Shown: positions 17,853 through 25,876, counted from the first letter of the stretch. The stretch: DNA of 64,000 nucleotides from Bacteroidales bacterium (GCA_017960475.1 JAGCZH010000006.1:62001-126000), one strand, 5' to 3'. The notes: generated from the sequence alone by a model not told the origin. Made by a program: numbers and translations.

Positions 17853-17896
17853 CGCACAAATCAGCTTTACGCGCTCCACTGGAGCTTGTACCATTT
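17853..17896 (+). repeat. 43-bp hairpin direct repeat, copy 2 (upstream of TSCPD gene)
   Basis: Same sequence as 16653-16695 with three differences, including a one-base insertion; the hairpin is GCTCC-ACT-GGAGC, so the stem is kept while the loop differs. It ends 35 bases before the next ATG. Confidence 0.75.
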
Positions 17897-17931
17897 CCAA
17901 CCTTTTTATTCCTTTAAACCCTCAAACAGAC

Positions 17932-18198
17932 ATGAAACACATCGTTTACCATACACAAGGAACCTGCTCCCAATTAATCGACGTGACCGCCGACGAAAAC
18001 GATATAATAAAAGATGTGTCGTTTTATGGCGGATGCAATGGCAACCTTCAAGGGATATGCCGACTGGTAAGTGGACAAAAGATAGACGATGTCATAGGTT
18101 GTTTAGACGGCATAAAATGTGGCGACAAAATCACATCATGTCCCGACCAATTGTGTCGAGCCTTGAAACTTTTAAAGCAAGCCCCAAACGAAGAATAA
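17932..18198 (+). CDS. TSCPD domain-containing protein
   Basis: An 88-residue protein made of one TSCPD domain (TIGR03905-like). Seven cysteines are present, with CNGNLQGICRLV and TSCPDQLCRAL as the core motif that names the family; they could bind a metal. The same domain occurs at the C-terminus of some B12-dependent (NrdJ) ribonucleotide reductases, but stand-alone proteins of this size have no proven role. It is preceded by the second hairpin repeat and is convergent with the minus-strand operon after it. Confidence 0.85.
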   Translation: MKHIVYHTQGTCSQLIDVTADENDIIKDVSFYGGCNGNLQGICRLVSGQKIDDVIGCLDGIKCGDKITSCPDQLCRALKLLKQAPNEE

Positions 18199-18221
18199 AC
18201 TACACAAAGTATGTTTTGTGT

Positions 18222-18476
18222 TTAGTCGTTGTCATTGTCCACTCTAATGATACGGCTGTTGATGTAGAGCTGTTCGAGGTTTTCAAACGACAGATGATCT
18301 AAGGCCTCCTGCTGAATCTCAGCGGTAATTTCGCTTTCCACACTATAGACCTCTTGATAAACGGCGGCCAGTCGCTTGATGAAGACACCCGCCGGCTTAT
18401 GGTGATCGTAGCTCTTAAGTAGTTCCCGCACCTTTTCGTCGTACTGAGCATCTAAGCTCGTTCTTTGTTTGGACAA
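18222..18476 (-). CDS. Hypothetical protein, 84 residues
   Basis: A small, charged and mostly helical protein: residues 1-25 are rich in Lys, Glu and Asp, the centre reads GVFIKRLAAVYQEVYSVESE and the tail is RIIRVDNDND. I do not recognise a family. No signal peptide or membrane segment. It lies 39 bases downstream of the 285-residue gene and is the last gene of the minus-strand group. A weak hairpin (ACACAAA at 18202-18208 with TTTGTGT at 18215-18221) follows it and could end this transcript and that of the TSCPD gene. Confidence 0.6.
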   Translation of the reverse strand: MSKQRTSLDAQYDEKVRELLKSYDHHKPAGVFIKRLAAVYQEVYSVESEITAEIQQEALDHLSFENLEQLYINSRIIRVDNDND

Positions 18477-18515
18477 TTCATTCGATTATGTATCTTTATT
18501 CATAATCGTATGTTT

Positions 18516-19373
18516 TTAAAACGGAAAATCATCATTCTCCGAGTCCTGCTTTGGTGTCTGCTTTTGTGCCGTCCGTTTCCTATACTCCTCTTCCTCTTGT
18601 TCGTATATTCTGTAGGCTTCGGCCGAGAGTTTCTTGAACTTTTCGTCGGAACTGAAGAGGATAGTCTCTGTGGTGAGCAAATTATTGCACGCTGCAGAAT
18701 ATAACATGAGACCTTCCATTAGTTCAATCCTTTCTGCGTCGGTGCGGAACCATTCTATATGACCGTTGCGTGCTCGGGCATATTCCTTAATCCCGACATC
18801 AACCATGCGGTCGTCGTAGCGGTAGGACATCAACTCTTTGTCGACCATCTTGCGGCTCAGCTCTTCCAAAAGAAGGTTCGACTGTTCTTCCTCGGTATTC
18901 TTGTCGTAGCGCCAGCCGATAGAATGTCGCTCTGGCCAAAAATCCAGCAGCAGGTCTTTTGTGGTTAGGAGTGTGTGCAGCTGCCTATAACTGTCGTCGT
19001 CGGCCACATGCACCACAAACGTCCAAGGCTCTATCATCTCCAACTGGCCGTTCTTCGACACACCCTCGAAATCCAGTGGACCTTCGTAGGTTTGGTAGTA
19101 GCGCATCTGGATGTCGGGGAAGGTGGCCACAACATCATCCATAATCTCTATCGCCTTCTCGGCGCACCCTTTCCTTACACCAGCGATGCCGATGCACCAG
19201 TGGCGATTGTACCACAAAGGGTTCTCCATATTGGCCTCGAGGAAATCGAGCTCGATATACGGTTTCATCTCCTCGGGCACAGTTTTCTCTATCAATTCTT
19301 TGGCGCGAGCCGCCATTTTTTCGGCATCCTCACAACGCTTGACAAGCAGTCCTACTGAAATAATCGCACTCAT
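18516..19373 (-). CDS. Hypothetical protein, 285 residues
   Basis: A soluble, acidic protein with no signal peptide. Visible pieces: an N-terminal strand SAIISVGLLVKR, a helix AEKMAARAKELIEKTV, a Trp/Tyr/His-rich stretch (NPLWYNRHWCIGIAG), and a C-terminal charged, probably disordered tail (EEEEYRKRTAQKQTP...). I recognise no family. The start ATG overlaps the stop of the upstream leucine-rich repeat gene by 4 bases (ATGA), which shows translational coupling and suggests a joint function. The next gene starts 39 bases later. Confidence 0.65.
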   Translation of the reverse strand: MSAIISVGLLVKRCEDAEKMAARAKELIEKTVPEEMKPYIELDFLEANMENPLWYNRHWCIGIAGVRKGCAEKAIEIMDDVVATFPDIQMRYYQTYEGPLDFEGVSKNGQLEMIEPWTFVVHVADDDSYRQLHTLLTTKDLLLDFWPERHSIGWRYDKNTEEEQSNLLLEELSRKMVDKELMSYRYDDRMVDVGIKEYARARNGHIEWFRTDAERIELMEGLMLYSAACNNLLTTETILFSSDEKFKKLSAEAYRIYEQEEEEYRKRTAQKQTPKQDSENDDFPF

Positions 19374-21046
19374 ATTTTTTTATTATAAACTTCATATAGT
19401 TCCCCATACCACTCATCTCTATATGTTCCATACCACCAGACTTCTTCGAAGAGCTTTTTCTCTTCGGTATCGCAATCACCCGTGGTTTCAGTCCAAGCGT
19501 CGCTATACCAATCGGCGGCCGTGGAATCTTCATCCTCGGCTTCAGAGTCTTCCTTTCTCTTCTTATAGATTGCATCCCATTCCTCTTCGGTCTTGTCGCT
19601 TGTAATGTATTCAACAATTGCCTCTGCCGTCCACATTGAATCTGATATTGTGTCCTTTGTTATTAGCCCCTCCTCTGCCAGAATAGGACCTCCGTCGCAT
19701 CGCCCCTTAATGATAAGATTCTTGATTCTCTCTTTTTGTTTGGCATTAAGGGTAAATCCCAATTCGTTCTCTATATGATTGAAAATCTTTTCCACATCGC
19801 ATTCGATGCACAGCTCGAACAGCTTCCCATACTTGTATTCTTCCAAGTAGATATTATCCTTTCCGTCCACAACCTGATAATCCACTCTGTCGACCCATCG
19901 CTTCCACTCGTAATATTTGCCTTTTGACTCAAAATAGATATACATTGTCCATCTTGTATCAGGGACATTATCAATGTCAAAAGTTTGTGATATCATATTG
20001 ATGTCCTCGGCCTTCTCGGGATAGTTATTGTTGGATTCGATTGGTTCGGCCTGGAGGTGCCGGATTTCTTTCAGGGGCATCTCCTTTGTTATGCGGTAAC
20101 AGCGGTTTTGGGGGTAGATGTTGACGGAGTAAGAACTATCGACGCAGGCGGTGAGAACTTTCTCGGCTTCGCCCACTGTCATACTGCTGTCGAGCGCTAG
20201 CTCGGCAGCGTGGTCGGAATTGAGGATATGCTTCATCGACTCATCGTCCTTCTGGCGGTGTTTGTAATAATGGATGCGCACCTCGGCTTTCCCGTCAAAG
20301 AGATAGTCGAAGAAATGGCAGAACTCGCCGACGGTCATCGAGTAGGTAACACACATCACTTGGTTAGGATCAGTATAAACCACAGGATATTTCTCCTCAA
20401 TTAGGTTGTGCACCTCTTCGTCAAGGCGATTCTTGTAGAAGTCGGCCAACCCGGCAGGTACCAGTATCTTGGACAAATGGTCGCATTCAGAAAATATTCC
20501 TTCGCCTATCTCTTCCACTTTCCCCATGAAATCGACTACAGAAAGCGAGGTGCAGCCTTCGAAGGCAATATCGTCGATGAGGTTCACTGAACGGGGGATT
20601 CTGATGCGGGTGAGTCCAGTGCAACCAGTGAAAGCATTGCCGATTACCTTAACTGTAATGGGAATCTCAATGTTGGTAAGGCCGGTGCAGCCTGAGAAAA
20701 GCCAAGATTTAAGTTCCTCAAAAGATGGAAGGAAAATATTGGTAAGCCCAGTGCAATCCGCGAAAGCCCGATCGTCAATTATCTCTATTGTATTTGGCAA
20801 ATCGAGGCGGGTGAGACTGTGACAACCGGCGAAAGCGGAAAAACCGATTTTCTTTACCGATTTGGGAATCTTGATGCTGACGAGATGGGTGCAACCAGAG
20901 AAAGCAAAATCTCCAATCTCAGTTACCGAATCGGGAATCCAGATTCTGGAGAGGTCGGTGCAGTCGGCGAAAGCCTCTGCTGCAATCACTTTCGTTCCTT
21001 CGGGTATGTTTCCCACCCAGTTTTCTACTTTGTATCCGTTTTTCAT
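19370..21046 (-). CDS. BspA-type leucine-rich repeat protein with C-terminal unknown domains
   Basis: A 558-residue protein. Residues about 15-205 hold eight BspA/LRR_5 repeats of about 23 residues (pattern AF-x2-C-x-x-L-x2-I-x-I-P-x-S-V-x-x-I). Residues about 240-330 hold a domain also found alone in the upstream 132-residue protein; it has two half-repeats, each starting SMTVGE. The last 220 residues are Trp/Tyr/Glu-rich and unknown to me. There is no signal peptide, unlike many surface BspA proteins. The frame is open from 21088, but an ATG at 21046 sits 4 bases after the upstream stop and avoids a 38-base overlap, so I take it as start. Confidence 0.75.
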   Translation of the reverse strand: MKNGYKVENWVGNIPEGTKVIAAEAFADCTDLSRIWIPDSVTEIGDFAFSGCTHLVSIKIPKSVKKIGFSAFAGCHSLTRLDLPNTIEIIDDRAFADCTGLTNIFLPSFEELKSWLFSGCTGLTNIEIPITVKVIGNAFTGCTGLTRIRIPRSVNLIDDIAFEGCTSLSVVDFMGKVEEIGEGIFSECDHLSKILVPAGLADFYKNRLDEEVHNLIEEKYPVVYTDPNQVMCVTYSMTVGEFCHFFDYLFDGKAEVRIHYYKHRQKDDESMKHILNSDHAAELALDSSMTVGEAEKVLTACVDSSYSVNIYPQNRCYRITKEMPLKEIRHLQAEPIESNNNYPEKAEDINMISQTFDIDNVPDTRWTMYIYFESKGKYYEWKRWVDRVDYQVVDGKDNIYLEEYKYGKLFELCIECDVEKIFNHIENELGFTLNAKQKERIKNLIIKGRCDGGPILAEEGLITKDTISDSMWTAEAIVEYITSDKTEEEWDAIYKKRKEDSEAEDEDSTAADWYSDAWTETTGDCDTEEKKLFEEVWWYGTYRDEWYGELYEVYNKKI

Positions 21047-21050
21047 AATC

Positions 21051-21449
21051 TTAATACTTCTCACATAGTTTGGAATCGAATGTATCATGCAGCTTGGCTT
21101 GGAGATGCCTGATGTCTTTCAGGAGCATATCTTTCGTTATACGCCAATTGCCATATCTGGGATATATGTCGACGAAGCATCCTTCGACAAAGCAGTCGGT
21201 GAGGGCCTTCTCGGCTTCGCCCACCGTCATACTGCTGTCGAGCGTCAGTTCTGCAGCGTGGTCGGGGTTGAAAAGACCCTTTAGTGGCACCTCGTCGAGT
21301 TGGCGCCGCTTGTTGTGGATGATACGCACCTCGGCCTTCCCTTCAAAAAGATAGTCAAAGAAATGACTGAACTCGCCGACGGTCATCACGTCGGTGATGT
21401 TCAGCACATGGTCGGGGATGGAATCATTCATCTGCATATCACTATCCAT
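21051..21449 (-). CDS. Hypothetical protein with MTVGE duplicated domain
   Basis: A 132-residue protein that is almost entirely one domain, closely similar to the middle of the leucine-rich repeat protein downstream: MTVGEFSHFFDYLFEGKAEV, then DHAAELTLDSSMTVGEAEKA and RITKDMLLKDIRHLQAKL all have matching segments there. Inside the domain, MTVGE appears twice about 50 residues apart, each followed by a helix and a strand, which suggests an old internal duplication. I know no family name for it. It sits 4 bases before the leucine-rich repeat gene and 3 bases after the Cse60-like gene. Confidence 0.65.
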   Translation of the reverse strand: MDSDMQMNDSIPDHVLNITDVMTVGEFSHFFDYLFEGKAEVRIIHNKRRQLDEVPLKGLFNPDHAAELTLDSSMTVGEAEKALTDCFVEGCFVDIYPRYGNWRITKDMLLKDIRHLQAKLHDTFDSKLCEKY

Positions 21450-21452
21450 TAT

Positions 21453-21644
21453 TTAGACTATGGCATCATACACCACCATTGCCGTCCAGCTTACCCATAC
21501 GTTGTTATTCTCAAACGGATTGCCGGTGTATTTTATGTCGCGGACGGTAATCTTGCCGTCGTTCTCAGCGAGGAAATCATTTACTTTTTTCTCCATCTCC
21601 TCAAGTTTAGGAGTTCTTGCATTGAAAAGTTTTATCTGTGTCAT
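21453..21644 (-). CDS. Small Cse60-like protein
   Basis: A 63-residue protein. The layout - an N-terminal strand TQIKLFNA, a helix LEEMEKKVNDFLAEN, a strand VRDIKYTG and a final VSWTAMVVYDA strand - matches the small Cse60 family, first seen as a sporulation-linked protein in Bacillus but widespread and of unknown function. The match is by pattern and memory only. It ends 3 bases before the 132-residue gene and belongs to the same packed operon. Confidence 0.6.
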   Translation of the reverse strand: MTQIKLFNARTPKLEEMEKKVNDFLAENDGKITVRDIKYTGNPFENNNVWVSWTAMVVYDAIV

Positions 21645-21668
21645 ATTCTTTGTGTATTAATAGTTGCT

Positions 21669-21815
21669 TCATAATATAGTAACGTTTTCAAAATATTCAA
21701 AAGAAAATGAAATTCTCTTGTTGAGGATCTGCATGTATTTGCCAATCTCCTGTCTGACGGCCTTCAAAATATCAGACAGTTGCTTGGCGCTCATTCCTTC
21801 ATATCGACTAGTCAT
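21669..21815 (-). CDS. Small hypothetical protein, 48 residues
   Basis: A short frame from ATG at 21815 to TGA at 21669: it begins MTSRYEGMSAKQLSDILKAV and continues as an amphipathic helix to a Phe/Tyr-rich end. It lies 24 bases upstream of the Cse60-like gene, on the same strand, behind a good -7 box, and fits as the first gene of the operon. No family recognised; coding status rests on position, start and codon pattern. Confidence 0.5.
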   Translation of the reverse strand: MTSRYEGMSAKQLSDILKAVRQEIGKYMQILNKRISFSFEYFENVTIL

Positions 21816-21848
21816 AGGCAAAGATTAATGTATAAAAAATGATGACTG

Positions 21849-21856
21849 CAAAGATA
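21849..21856 (-). promoter_or_regulatory. Predicted -7 promoter box for the 18.2-21.8 kb operon
   Basis: TATCTTTG on the minus strand, 33 bases before the first small gene. A clear -33 box is not seen. Confidence 0.5.
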
Positions 21857-22061
21857 CAATCATTTTACGAATTGGATATAATTAAATTTTCGAAAAAGAA
21901 TAATGGTCGAAATGATACATCCAATTATACATAATCACCAGCAATTCGCCATATGTATTCTTGGCGAATAAAATGGTAGTTTTCTGATAAAAGCATCGTT
22001 ATTAATTTAATAATCAAATAAATATATATACATCATAAGTTTTTTATGCAAAAAATAAATG

Positions 22062-22069
22062 TATCTTTG
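22062..22069 (+). promoter_or_regulatory. Predicted -7 promoter box for the small tail-anchored gene
   Basis: TATCTTTG on the plus strand, 40 bases before the ATG at 22110. A TTTTTT run lies in the -33 region. Confidence 0.55.
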
Positions 22070-22109
22070 CGGTGTTAATTTAGTTTAATACATTAATAAA
22101 ATTAAAAAT

Positions 22110-22256
22110 ATGAGCGACGATATTTACGTAACTAGAAGTGCCGCAGAAGAATTGGCCAGAGCACAAAGATCAGCAGCTAGAACAGCATCCGAAGCAGAAA
22201 AAGAAATGCAAAAACGGCAATTAAAAGCAGAAAAAAAGCGCTTTCGCAAAAGCTGA
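22110..22256 (+). CDS. Coiled-coil protein, frame-0 part (48 residues)
   Basis: Starts MSDDIYVTRSAAEELARAQR and runs as a Lys/Glu/Ala helix to EKKRFRKS, stop TGA at 22254-22256. Codons 41-43 contain A AAA AAG (22232-22238), a classical -1 slip site. In the -1 frame the reading continues without a stop into the next frame and gives ALSQKLMAE followed by TLSQKLKAE, an obvious repeat, so the two frames seem to be one protein. Read alone, this part ends in a basic tail with no membrane segment. Either a programmed frameshift or a one-base indel explains it. Confidence 0.6.
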   Translation: MSDDIYVTRSAAEELARAQRSAARTASEAEKEMQKRQLKAEKKRFRKS

Positions 22257-22480
22257 TGGCAGAAATAGAAACTCTTTCTCAAAAACTGAAGGCAGAAAAA
22301 GAAGCTGCAGAGTTAAAACTTCTGAAAGAAGACCCTGAAGCCTGGGAACGATTGCAGAAAAAAAGGCAGAAAGAAAAAAAGGAAAAGATGGAACAAAGTA
22401 TAAAAATGTTAAAAATGATTTTTATAATTTTGGGTGTGATGCTTGTAATTGCTATAATCTGTATGGCACTAGATATCTAG
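22256..22480 (+). CDS. Coiled-coil, tail-anchored membrane protein, -1 frame part
   Basis: A 74-residue frame whose ATG overlaps the stop of the preceding frame by one base (TGATG). It is a Lys/Glu-rich coiled coil (about 1-50) ending with one membrane helix, MIFIILGVMLVIAIICMALD, at the very C-terminus, so the protein would be anchored in the inner membrane with its coil in the cytoplasm. The coil pattern extends upstream of the ATG into the -1 frame of the preceding gene, which argues for a single product of about 123 residues. It could also be made separately by re-initiation at the overlap. No family recognised. Confidence 0.6.
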   Translation: MAEIETLSQKLKAEKEAAELKLLKEDPEAWERLQKKRQKEKKEKMEQSIKMLKMIFIILGVMLVIAIICMALDI

Positions 22481-22496
22481 TTATTAGAACTTGTAT

Positions 22497-22536
22497 AAAC
22501 AGAAGGGGTGCAATCTTGATTGCACCCCTTCTGTTT
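22497..22536. terminator. Strong rho-independent terminator after the tail-anchored gene
   Basis: A perfect 17-bp stem, AAACAGAAGGGGTGCAA with TTGCACCCCTTCTGTTT, and a 6-base loop. The following 160 bases to about 22700 hold no gene that I can support. Confidence 0.85.
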
Positions 22537-22944
22537 ATTAATTGTATTTCAATTATTTATATCGTATAAAGAATATTAATTCCCATTCCTCGCCCGTGAG
22601 CGAATGGATGCTGTTGAGCCAACTATGCAGGACACATAATAATTTCGAATAAACGTCAAAACAATTTTATTCTCGGTTTCAAGAATCTGAAATACTATTA
22701 AACCATTCCTAATAAAAGTATGCAACATGAGTGTTTACAAACAATCAAAAAAACATTTTATGAATCTCAAATAAATGGTAATACTCTGAAAGACAATAAT
22801 GATTATAAAAATAAAAGAACAACTAATTTTGCTTTTTTACCTAATGGAAAAATGTTTTTGCGGATTGGCAGTCGACTATCGTTGTTTTTTCTCAATTTTG
22901 CACTCAAAGAATAAAAGTAATCGAAACATAAAACCCTCACAAAA

Positions 22945-23613
22945 ATGAAAAAAATATTATCGATAGTATGTCTGATCTGTTTGACAGCGGTGTCATTCAA
23001 CGCCAATTCACAAAAAAAATTAGACGATTCGTGGCGCTACTTGCTCAGAAAAGCACTTACCAATGTCACAAAAACCTACACGGGTGGTGGATACCACATA
23101 GGCGATGAGTACCCTGGCAGCATAGTTATCGAATATTGGGCCAACAACTCACTCTATTGCGGCGGCCAAAGCAACGGAAACAACAATCCTGTCATTGGTA
23201 TGATTATTGTTGATGAGGGGTATCAAATAACCAATTGCCCGGGAGGTTACATTTATTCAGGCCAGCTTGTTAACGGACAAAAAAACGGTACCGGCATTGT
23301 GTATGACAGATATGGAAAATTAATTTACATGGGGGATTTCCGGAACGACAAACCCGTCGACCCCTACCCTGACACTGAGCATGATTATACGGGAGTGAAA
23401 TTCATCGTTGAGTTTGTCGGCACAGGCGATATGTATGTGGGCGAAACAATCGGCGGCGTGAGAGACGGCTTAGGCCTTTATTTTTGGGAAAGCGGCTCCG
23501 TATGGTTTGGTTTCTGGAAAAACGACACCCGTAATGGCGCAGGAATATTCAAACAATATGACGGCGAATACTATACAGGCAAATGGGCTAACGGAAAATA
23601 TATTGACCAATAA
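22945..23613 (+). CDS. Exported MORN-repeat protein
   Basis: A 222-residue protein with signal peptide MKKILSIVCLICLTAVSFNA. The mature part has about five MORN-type units: YSGQLVNGQKNGTG, YMGDFRNDKP, YVGETIGGVRDGLG, WFGFWKNDTRNGAG and YTGKWANGKY. MORN repeats form elongated beta structures that bind lipids or proteins; the role in bacteria is mostly unknown. It should act in the periplasm or outside. It is convergent with the long exported protein that follows, and a hairpin terminator lies between them. Confidence 0.8.
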   Translation: MKKILSIVCLICLTAVSFNANSQKKLDDSWRYLLRKALTNVTKTYTGGGYHIGDEYPGSIVIEYWANNSLYCGGQSNGNNNPVIGMIIVDEGYQITNCPGGYIYSGQLVNGQKNGTGIVYDRYGKLIYMGDFRNDKPVDPYPDTEHDYTGVKFIVEFVGTGDMYVGETIGGVRDGLGLYFWESGSVWFGFWKNDTRNGAGIFKQYDGEYYTGKWANGKYIDQ

Positions 23614-23672
23614 TCACAGGATTACATAAAACACTATTCATCATATAACACTTACAGATCCATTATGAGAAT

Positions 23673-23692
23673 TGCCACCCAATTGGGTGGCA
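23673..23692. terminator. Terminator between MORN gene and the convergent exported-protein gene
   Basis: TGCCACCC pairs with GGGTGGCA across an AATT loop, followed on the plus strand by GTTCGTGTTTTATT. The stem is perfect; the T tract is imperfect. Confidence 0.65.
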
Positions 23693-23704
23693 GTTCGTGT
23701 TTTA

Positions 23705-25876
23705 TTACAAATTCAGAATCTCGTCGATTGTTTTCAGCTTGCTCTTTTTGGCTTTTTTGTTCAATTCATCGATATCGCCGCGATTGAACATGGCTATCAG
23801 CCGCTGTTGTCTATCGATTAACCTTTTGAGCTCGGGCAATGCCGAATGCTGAGGATCCCACACTATAGAGACTGACTCATAGTACTCCTCATATTTACTG
23901 AAAATATATTTAGCCCTTTTCGACAATTCCGAAAGAGTTTTATGGTTGGGTTCACGTTGGTCGAGGCAATCCGCAAAAGAATTCATGTAAATATAATATT
24001 GCCTCAACTGATTGGCAAGCCGTGTCATCTCCTCAACAGTATTGGCTCCAGCATAGATATTCGACTCGGTTATCTGGGTTATCATTGCATCGGGGACCTC
24101 CCCTTTTCTTTTCTCAATTTTGTCTTCAAGCACTGCCGCCTGATGGTCAATGGGTAAAGCGGCATTAAAAAGACGCAACTCCGGAAGGTTCTTGACTAGA
24201 AAAGCATGCAGTTTATATTCGTCCTCGATATTACTGAATTTATTTATAATAGTTTCAATATCAATTCTTTTTATAAGATCATATGAAACCTCCTTATATT
24301 TGCTTATTTCATCGACTATCCCTTTGAACTCGTTATATAGCGGTGCCATAGTGTCGAATATTGTTGGTACATTTTCGACGCTCACCATGCGAAATGAAGT
24401 ACCCTCGGGCGATTTGGGATAACAGGCAATCTCGTCGAGCGGCGTCGAGAAATCTATGTCAAGAGCCATCTTCAATTTGAGGACTTCAGGGAAATCGGGG
24501 CACTGTGGATTCGCTCTTTTGACGATGAAAGGAATCAAAACACGACCGGTCGTGACATTGTCTTGGGTTATGACATCCTTCATGGAGCCATTGTAATCAA
24601 TGATGCTGCCAGTATAATTAAAAATGGTGTCGTAAACAGGGTCGCCAACATTTTGTTTGCCTGACTTAATTCTAGTAAGCTGTTTGCCAATATGGTCGAC
24701 AATAGATTCGGAAATATCCTGAAACACCAAGTCACGCATCAAAGAGTCGACAAAAGGCTTCAGCTGATCGGCCGCCTTGCATGAAAGGAAACAATAGCCT
24801 TCGGTAATGCGGGTTGTACTATATTTATGAGTCTTGTTTACAGCTTTGTAAGCCGAATTGACAATACCAGGTACGCTGTGATTGTACTTTCGGGCTATTG
24901 TAAGTTCTTCGTTAACAAGGTCGACAAATTTATCGTAGGAATAGTAAGGTATCGGACGCTGGTAAAGGCCATAGTCACCATTCTCGTTGTGCAAAAGGTA
25001 ATTGCTGCGACCTCTCAATTGCTTGTCGAAATCTCTTACTCCACCGATTTTGTTGAAAATACTGAGCATGGTACCATTGAGAATATCCCAATAGAAAGAT
25101 CTATCATAGTCATAGAAATGGTAATGGGCGTCGATACCTTTCCATATTGCAGAATCGAGCTGACCACGGGTCATTAGGGCTGCTAGTTCGTTAGCAACAG
25201 GGTCGTTGGAGGGCAGTTCAAGACCATTCCTGATTCTGTTGCCCTCAATAGTGCCGGTTATGAATCCGTGACGGTCGATGGTGACGGTCTCGCCGTTTTT
25301 TGTTCTTTTGTACGATATCAGCTTACCGTCGTCGAAAGAGGCGGAAATAGTGTAGCCCTCCGATTTGCTGCCCCCGGAGATATTCTCGGTGCGGGTGTAT
25401 TTGACATTCCAGGACCCATCAGCGTTACCGTTTTTGAAAGCACCGGATATAGAATATGAGGCAGTCAATTTGCCACGCTGAACCCTAGAACCTCTGTAGG
25501 TGCTCTCTTTACTATAGGCTTCGTTGGTGAAGGTGTAATGGGCAGAGAACGGACCGTCAAGCCATCCTTCATTGAAATGGAGCTTGCCATTCATATTATA
25601 TGTCAGCGTTTCCTTAGCTCTGTCACGACCGTTGCCAACATCCTGGTTTTTGATATCGGCACCTGAGAGGACAACATCGCCGTGATAAACAGCTTCACCG
25701 TCATCATTATTGTAAAACTGACAATAACCTTTGCCGGCGATATAGGTCCACATGGTATGATCCTCATCAACCTGGTAAACAAAATCCTGTTTCATAAGGT
25801 TCTTTTGTGCAAAAACAGGAGAAACTGAAAAGACGGAAAACAGTACAGCCGTTAAAAATATTGCAGTATTCTTCAT
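23705..25876 (-). CDS. Large exported protein of unknown function
   Basis: A 723-residue protein. I start it at the ATG at 25876 because it opens a clean signal peptide (MKNTAIFLTAVLFSVFSVSP, cut after VFA); an ATG ten codons earlier adds only a spurious hydrophobic stretch. The first 220 mature residues have MORN-like gestures (GKLHFNEGWLDGPFSAHY, SGAFKNGNADGSW), which suggests a beta-rich toxin-antitoxin-style or MORN fold. The middle and end are helical and charged (EVSYDLIKRIDIETIINKFS) and unknown to me. It has no anchor, so periplasmic or secreted. The MORN-like N-terminus and its convergent MORN neighbour may be related. Confidence 0.7.
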   Translation of the reverse strand: MKNTAIFLTAVLFSVFSVSPVFAQKNLMKQDFVYQVDEDHTMWTYIAGKGYCQFYNNDDGEAVYHGDVVLSGADIKNQDVGNGRDRAKETLTYNMNGKLHFNEGWLDGPFSAHYTFTNEAYSKESTYRGSRVQRGKLTASYSISGAFKNGNADGSWNVKYTRTENISGGSKSEGYTISASFDDGKLISYKRTKNGETVTIDRHGFITGTIEGNRIRNGLELPSNDPVANELAALMTRGQLDSAIWKGIDAHYHFYDYDRSFYWDILNGTMLSIFNKIGGVRDFDKQLRGRSNYLLHNENGDYGLYQRPIPYYSYDKFVDLVNEELTIARKYNHSVPGIVNSAYKAVNKTHKYSTTRITEGYCFLSCKAADQLKPFVDSLMRDLVFQDISESIVDHIGKQLTRIKSGKQNVGDPVYDTIFNYTGSIIDYNGSMKDVITQDNVTTGRVLIPFIVKRANPQCPDFPEVLKLKMALDIDFSTPLDEIACYPKSPEGTSFRMVSVENVPTIFDTMAPLYNEFKGIVDEISKYKEVSYDLIKRIDIETIINKFSNIEDEYKLHAFLVKNLPELRLFNAALPIDHQAAVLEDKIEKRKGEVPDAMITQITESNIYAGANTVEEMTRLANQLRQYYIYMNSFADCLDQREPNHKTLSELSKRAKYIFSKYEEYYESVSIVWDPQHSALPELKRLIDRQQRLIAMFNRGDIDELNKKAKKSKLKTIDEILNL

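Noticed and set aside
22720..22914. 64-codon frame upstream of the MORN gene
   Set aside because: AT-rich, no promoter box or family match, and Asn/Lys/Phe composition expected by chance in such DNA.
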